Below are positions 44,361 to 45,388 of a stretch of DNA of 45,388 nt, one piece after another (position 1 is the stretch's first letter; each line of letters opens with the position of its first letter). The notes under the pieces are model-generated. The model was not told the DNA's origin, did no database searches, and saw nothing but the letters and a program-made list of their open reading frames with translations. The DNA lies in NCBI GenBank assembly GCA_937928555.1, contig CALFWR010000099.1, positions 1 to 45,388 on the forward strand, given 5' to 3'. Source of the stretch: an uncultured Pirellulaceae bacterium. Lineage in GTDB: Bacteria; Planctomycetota; Planctomycetia; Pirellulales; Pirellulaceae. Both the position numbers and the translations under genes were made by a program.

Positions 44361-45264
44361 CTGCATTCCTTCTTCGCAAGAAGTGAAGGTACTTCGCGAA
44401 CACGACGTCGATTCCGGCGTTTCTTTTTCTGAAATTCCACACCCATTCTTCATGAGTAACGATCGGCTCAGGCATTTTCTTACTGAGAACTTCGGTAACT
44501 TCCGGGAGCCGATCCCATGGAATGTTTGGGTAGAAATGATGCTCGACATGGCGATTGAAATTCAAAAAAAGCAGCTTCGAAATCCAGCCATGGTCGGTTC
44601 CACTTCGTGTCAAAGCGTCATGCTTCCATAGTGGCATTGCCTTGTCCGAGTCGTAGACTTCAGCGTCTAGGTGGTGAGGTAGGTTGTAAACCTCAATCAA
44701 CAGAAAGAAGAAAAACATGCCAGCAAAAATTGAAAGCCACGCGACTAACCCGGTTTCAAAGTAGACGAGCAAAAAGCAGACAATGACAAGGCCAACTACC
44801 GTCAAGGCTATTGAACGAAAGCAGTTTTGTAGTTGCTTGGACGACAACCCGTTTTCTTTGGAATAGGGGAGAGACCACAATGAAAGATGTTCGTTCGCTG
44901 AAAGGATTGGAATCCAAAGTCGCCAACAAACTTTTAGCGCTCCGTCGAGCCAACTGTCGTCAGAAAGAAACTTTGCCATTGCTCTTCGGGTAGCAGGCTC
45001 ATGAATCAAATTGCCAGCCCAAGTATGATGCCTGATGTGCTCGTACTTTCGACAGTAAAATGGCAGCAGACTCAACAAGCCATAAACGTGTCCCAGCAAC
45101 AAATTCGCCCGCTTTGTCTTCAAGAAAGACCCGTGAGTGCATTCGTGAACGATTATATAGGACTGGTGTAAAAAGATTGCGAGCGGAACTGCGGCCAAAA
45201 GCTGCAGAGTGACGGAGCCAGACCACAAGAGCAGCGCCGAGCCCATCCCCCACGGCGACCGCAC
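44353..45264 (-). CDS. Membrane fatty acid desaturase
   Basis: 303 aa from the GTG at 45262-45264 (stop codon in frame 9 bp before it); an ATG at residue 7 is possible. Three histidine boxes of the di-iron family are present: His40-ECT-His44, His76-IR-His79-His80 and His239-VE-His242-His243. Hydrophobic segments lie at about 10-40, 50-70, 150-170 and 172-192. It introduces a double bond or hydroxyl into an acyl chain in the membrane. It is the first gene of a three-gene operon with the N-acyltransferase (8-bp overlap) and a KAS III enzyme. Confidence 0.92.
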   Translation of the reverse strand: MRSPWGMGSALLLWSGSVTLQLLAAVPLAIFLHQSYIIVHECTHGSFLKTKRANLLLGHVYGLLSLLPFYCRKYEHIRHHTWAGNLIHEPATRRAMAKFLSDDSWLDGALKVCWRLWIPILSANEHLSLWSLPYSKENGLSSKQLQNCFRSIALTVVGLVIVCFLLVYFETGLVAWLSIFAGMFFFFLLIEVYNLPHHLDAEVYDSDKAMPLWKHDALTRSGTDHGWISKLLFLNFNRHVEHHFYPNIPWDRLPEVTEVLSKKMPEPIVTHEEWVWNFRKRNAGIDVVFAKYLHFLRRRNADA

Positions 45265-45352
45265 GTCGATTCATTGGATCAATAATTGCTTGAATTAGTT
45301 CTCCGTCAAGTCAGCAGTATTTTGCTGGCGTATTTTTCACGGAGGTTGATTG
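45265..45352. promoter_or_regulatory. Short divergent promoter region of the lipid operon
   Basis: Only 88 bases separate the desaturase start from a gene leaving the window on the plus strand, so both promoters must overlap here. GTCAGCAGTATTTTGCTGGC (45310-45329) contains the small inverted repeat CAGCA/TGCTG, a possible operator. Confidence 0.4.
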
Positions 45353-45388
45353 ATGGCGACGATGAGCAATGAAATTCTTACAAACTTT
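45353..45388 (+). CDS. 5' end of an unidentified gene divergent from the lipid operon
   Basis: An ATG at 45353 has an excellent ribosome site (GGAGG at 45341-45345, 7 bases upstream). The twelve codons present read MATMSNEILTNF and run off the window. The start resembles a small soluble protein such as an acyl carrier protein, which would suit the neighbouring acyl enzymes, but twelve residues cannot show this. Confidence 0.6.
   Translation, partial: MATMSNEILTNF

Noticed and set aside
44999..45274. 91-codon minus-strand frame starting with an ATG near the desaturase start
   Set aside because: It overlaps the desaturase in another frame; the histidine boxes prove the desaturase frame is the real one.
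1..45388. CRISPR array, tRNA or rRNA genes
   Set aside because: The repeats in the window are dispersed and about 187 bp long with no regular spacers; I found no tRNA TTC-arm or rRNA signature in the gaps.

Overview
The window looks like a piece of a planctomycete chromosome, most likely of the Pirellulaceae. The grounds are gene content: a BBP7-type outer-membrane barrel protein, a membrane serine/threonine kinase with C-terminal TPRs next to an ECF-type sigma factor, a Cys-type sulfatase, a twin-arginine Gfo/Idh/MocA oxidoreductase beside a DoxX protein, small proteins starting with a 'NPYATPS' motif, and frequent GTG/TTG starts. This is inferred from reading alone; no search was run.

Layout. 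0-1.3 kb: mobile-element debris (3' remnant of an IS21-type istB gene, its end repeats, one short inverted-repeat element). 1.3-10 kb: a minus-strand run of DoxX protein, Gfo/Idh/MocA oxidoreductase, a 1494-aa AsmA-like envelope protein and a Wza-like polysaccharide export lipoprotein. 10.5-14.3 kb: two tandem membrane TPR proteins. 14.6-16.5 kb: the BBP7 protein. 16.6-20.5 kb: small and hypothetical genes among repeats. 20.7-25.5 kb: gcvT-gcvH-gcvP (glycine cleavage). 25.9-26.9 kb: a methyltransferase. 27.0-28.7 kb: a likely Panacea-type toxin-antitoxin pair followed by a YggL-like gene lying between two attC-like sites. 28.9-32.0 kb: serC and serA (serine synthesis). 32.2-37.3 kb: thpR, recA with a long lysine-rich N-terminus, a sulfatase and a small secreted basic protein. 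37.7-42.3 kb: sigma factor, kinase-TPR protein and a detached TPR fragment. 42.6-45.4 kb: a tightly coupled lipid operon (desaturase, N-acyltransferase, KAS III) facing a divergent gene that leaves the window.

The most striking feature is a family of about 185-190 bp non-coding elements with shared termini (CCCGGATTATTCACG...CGTGAATAATCCGGG) and two alternative cores. There are ten near-complete copies plus fragments in 45 kb. Several are flanked by 4-5 bp direct repeats (TTCAG, ATCAA, TTTAG, ATGA), so they behave like MITEs moved by a transposase encoded elsewhere. Many sit exactly at gene borders: next to the serC stop, just after a small membrane protein, 6 bp before the sigma factor start, and across the 5' end of a BamE-like gene. 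A second, unrelated palindromic element (CTAGTGGTYTGTCACA ends) supplies the stop codon of one TPR gene.

Functionally, SerC and SerA make serine and GcvTHP degrades glycine, so this stretch holds much of serine/glycine/one-carbon metabolism. The envelope block (export lipoprotein, AsmA-like protein, BBP7 protein, sulfatase) fits a polysaccharide-using marine planctomycete. The last operon may build an N-acyl amino acid or aminolipid, and the TA/YggL segment may be a relic of an integron cassette array; both are inferences.
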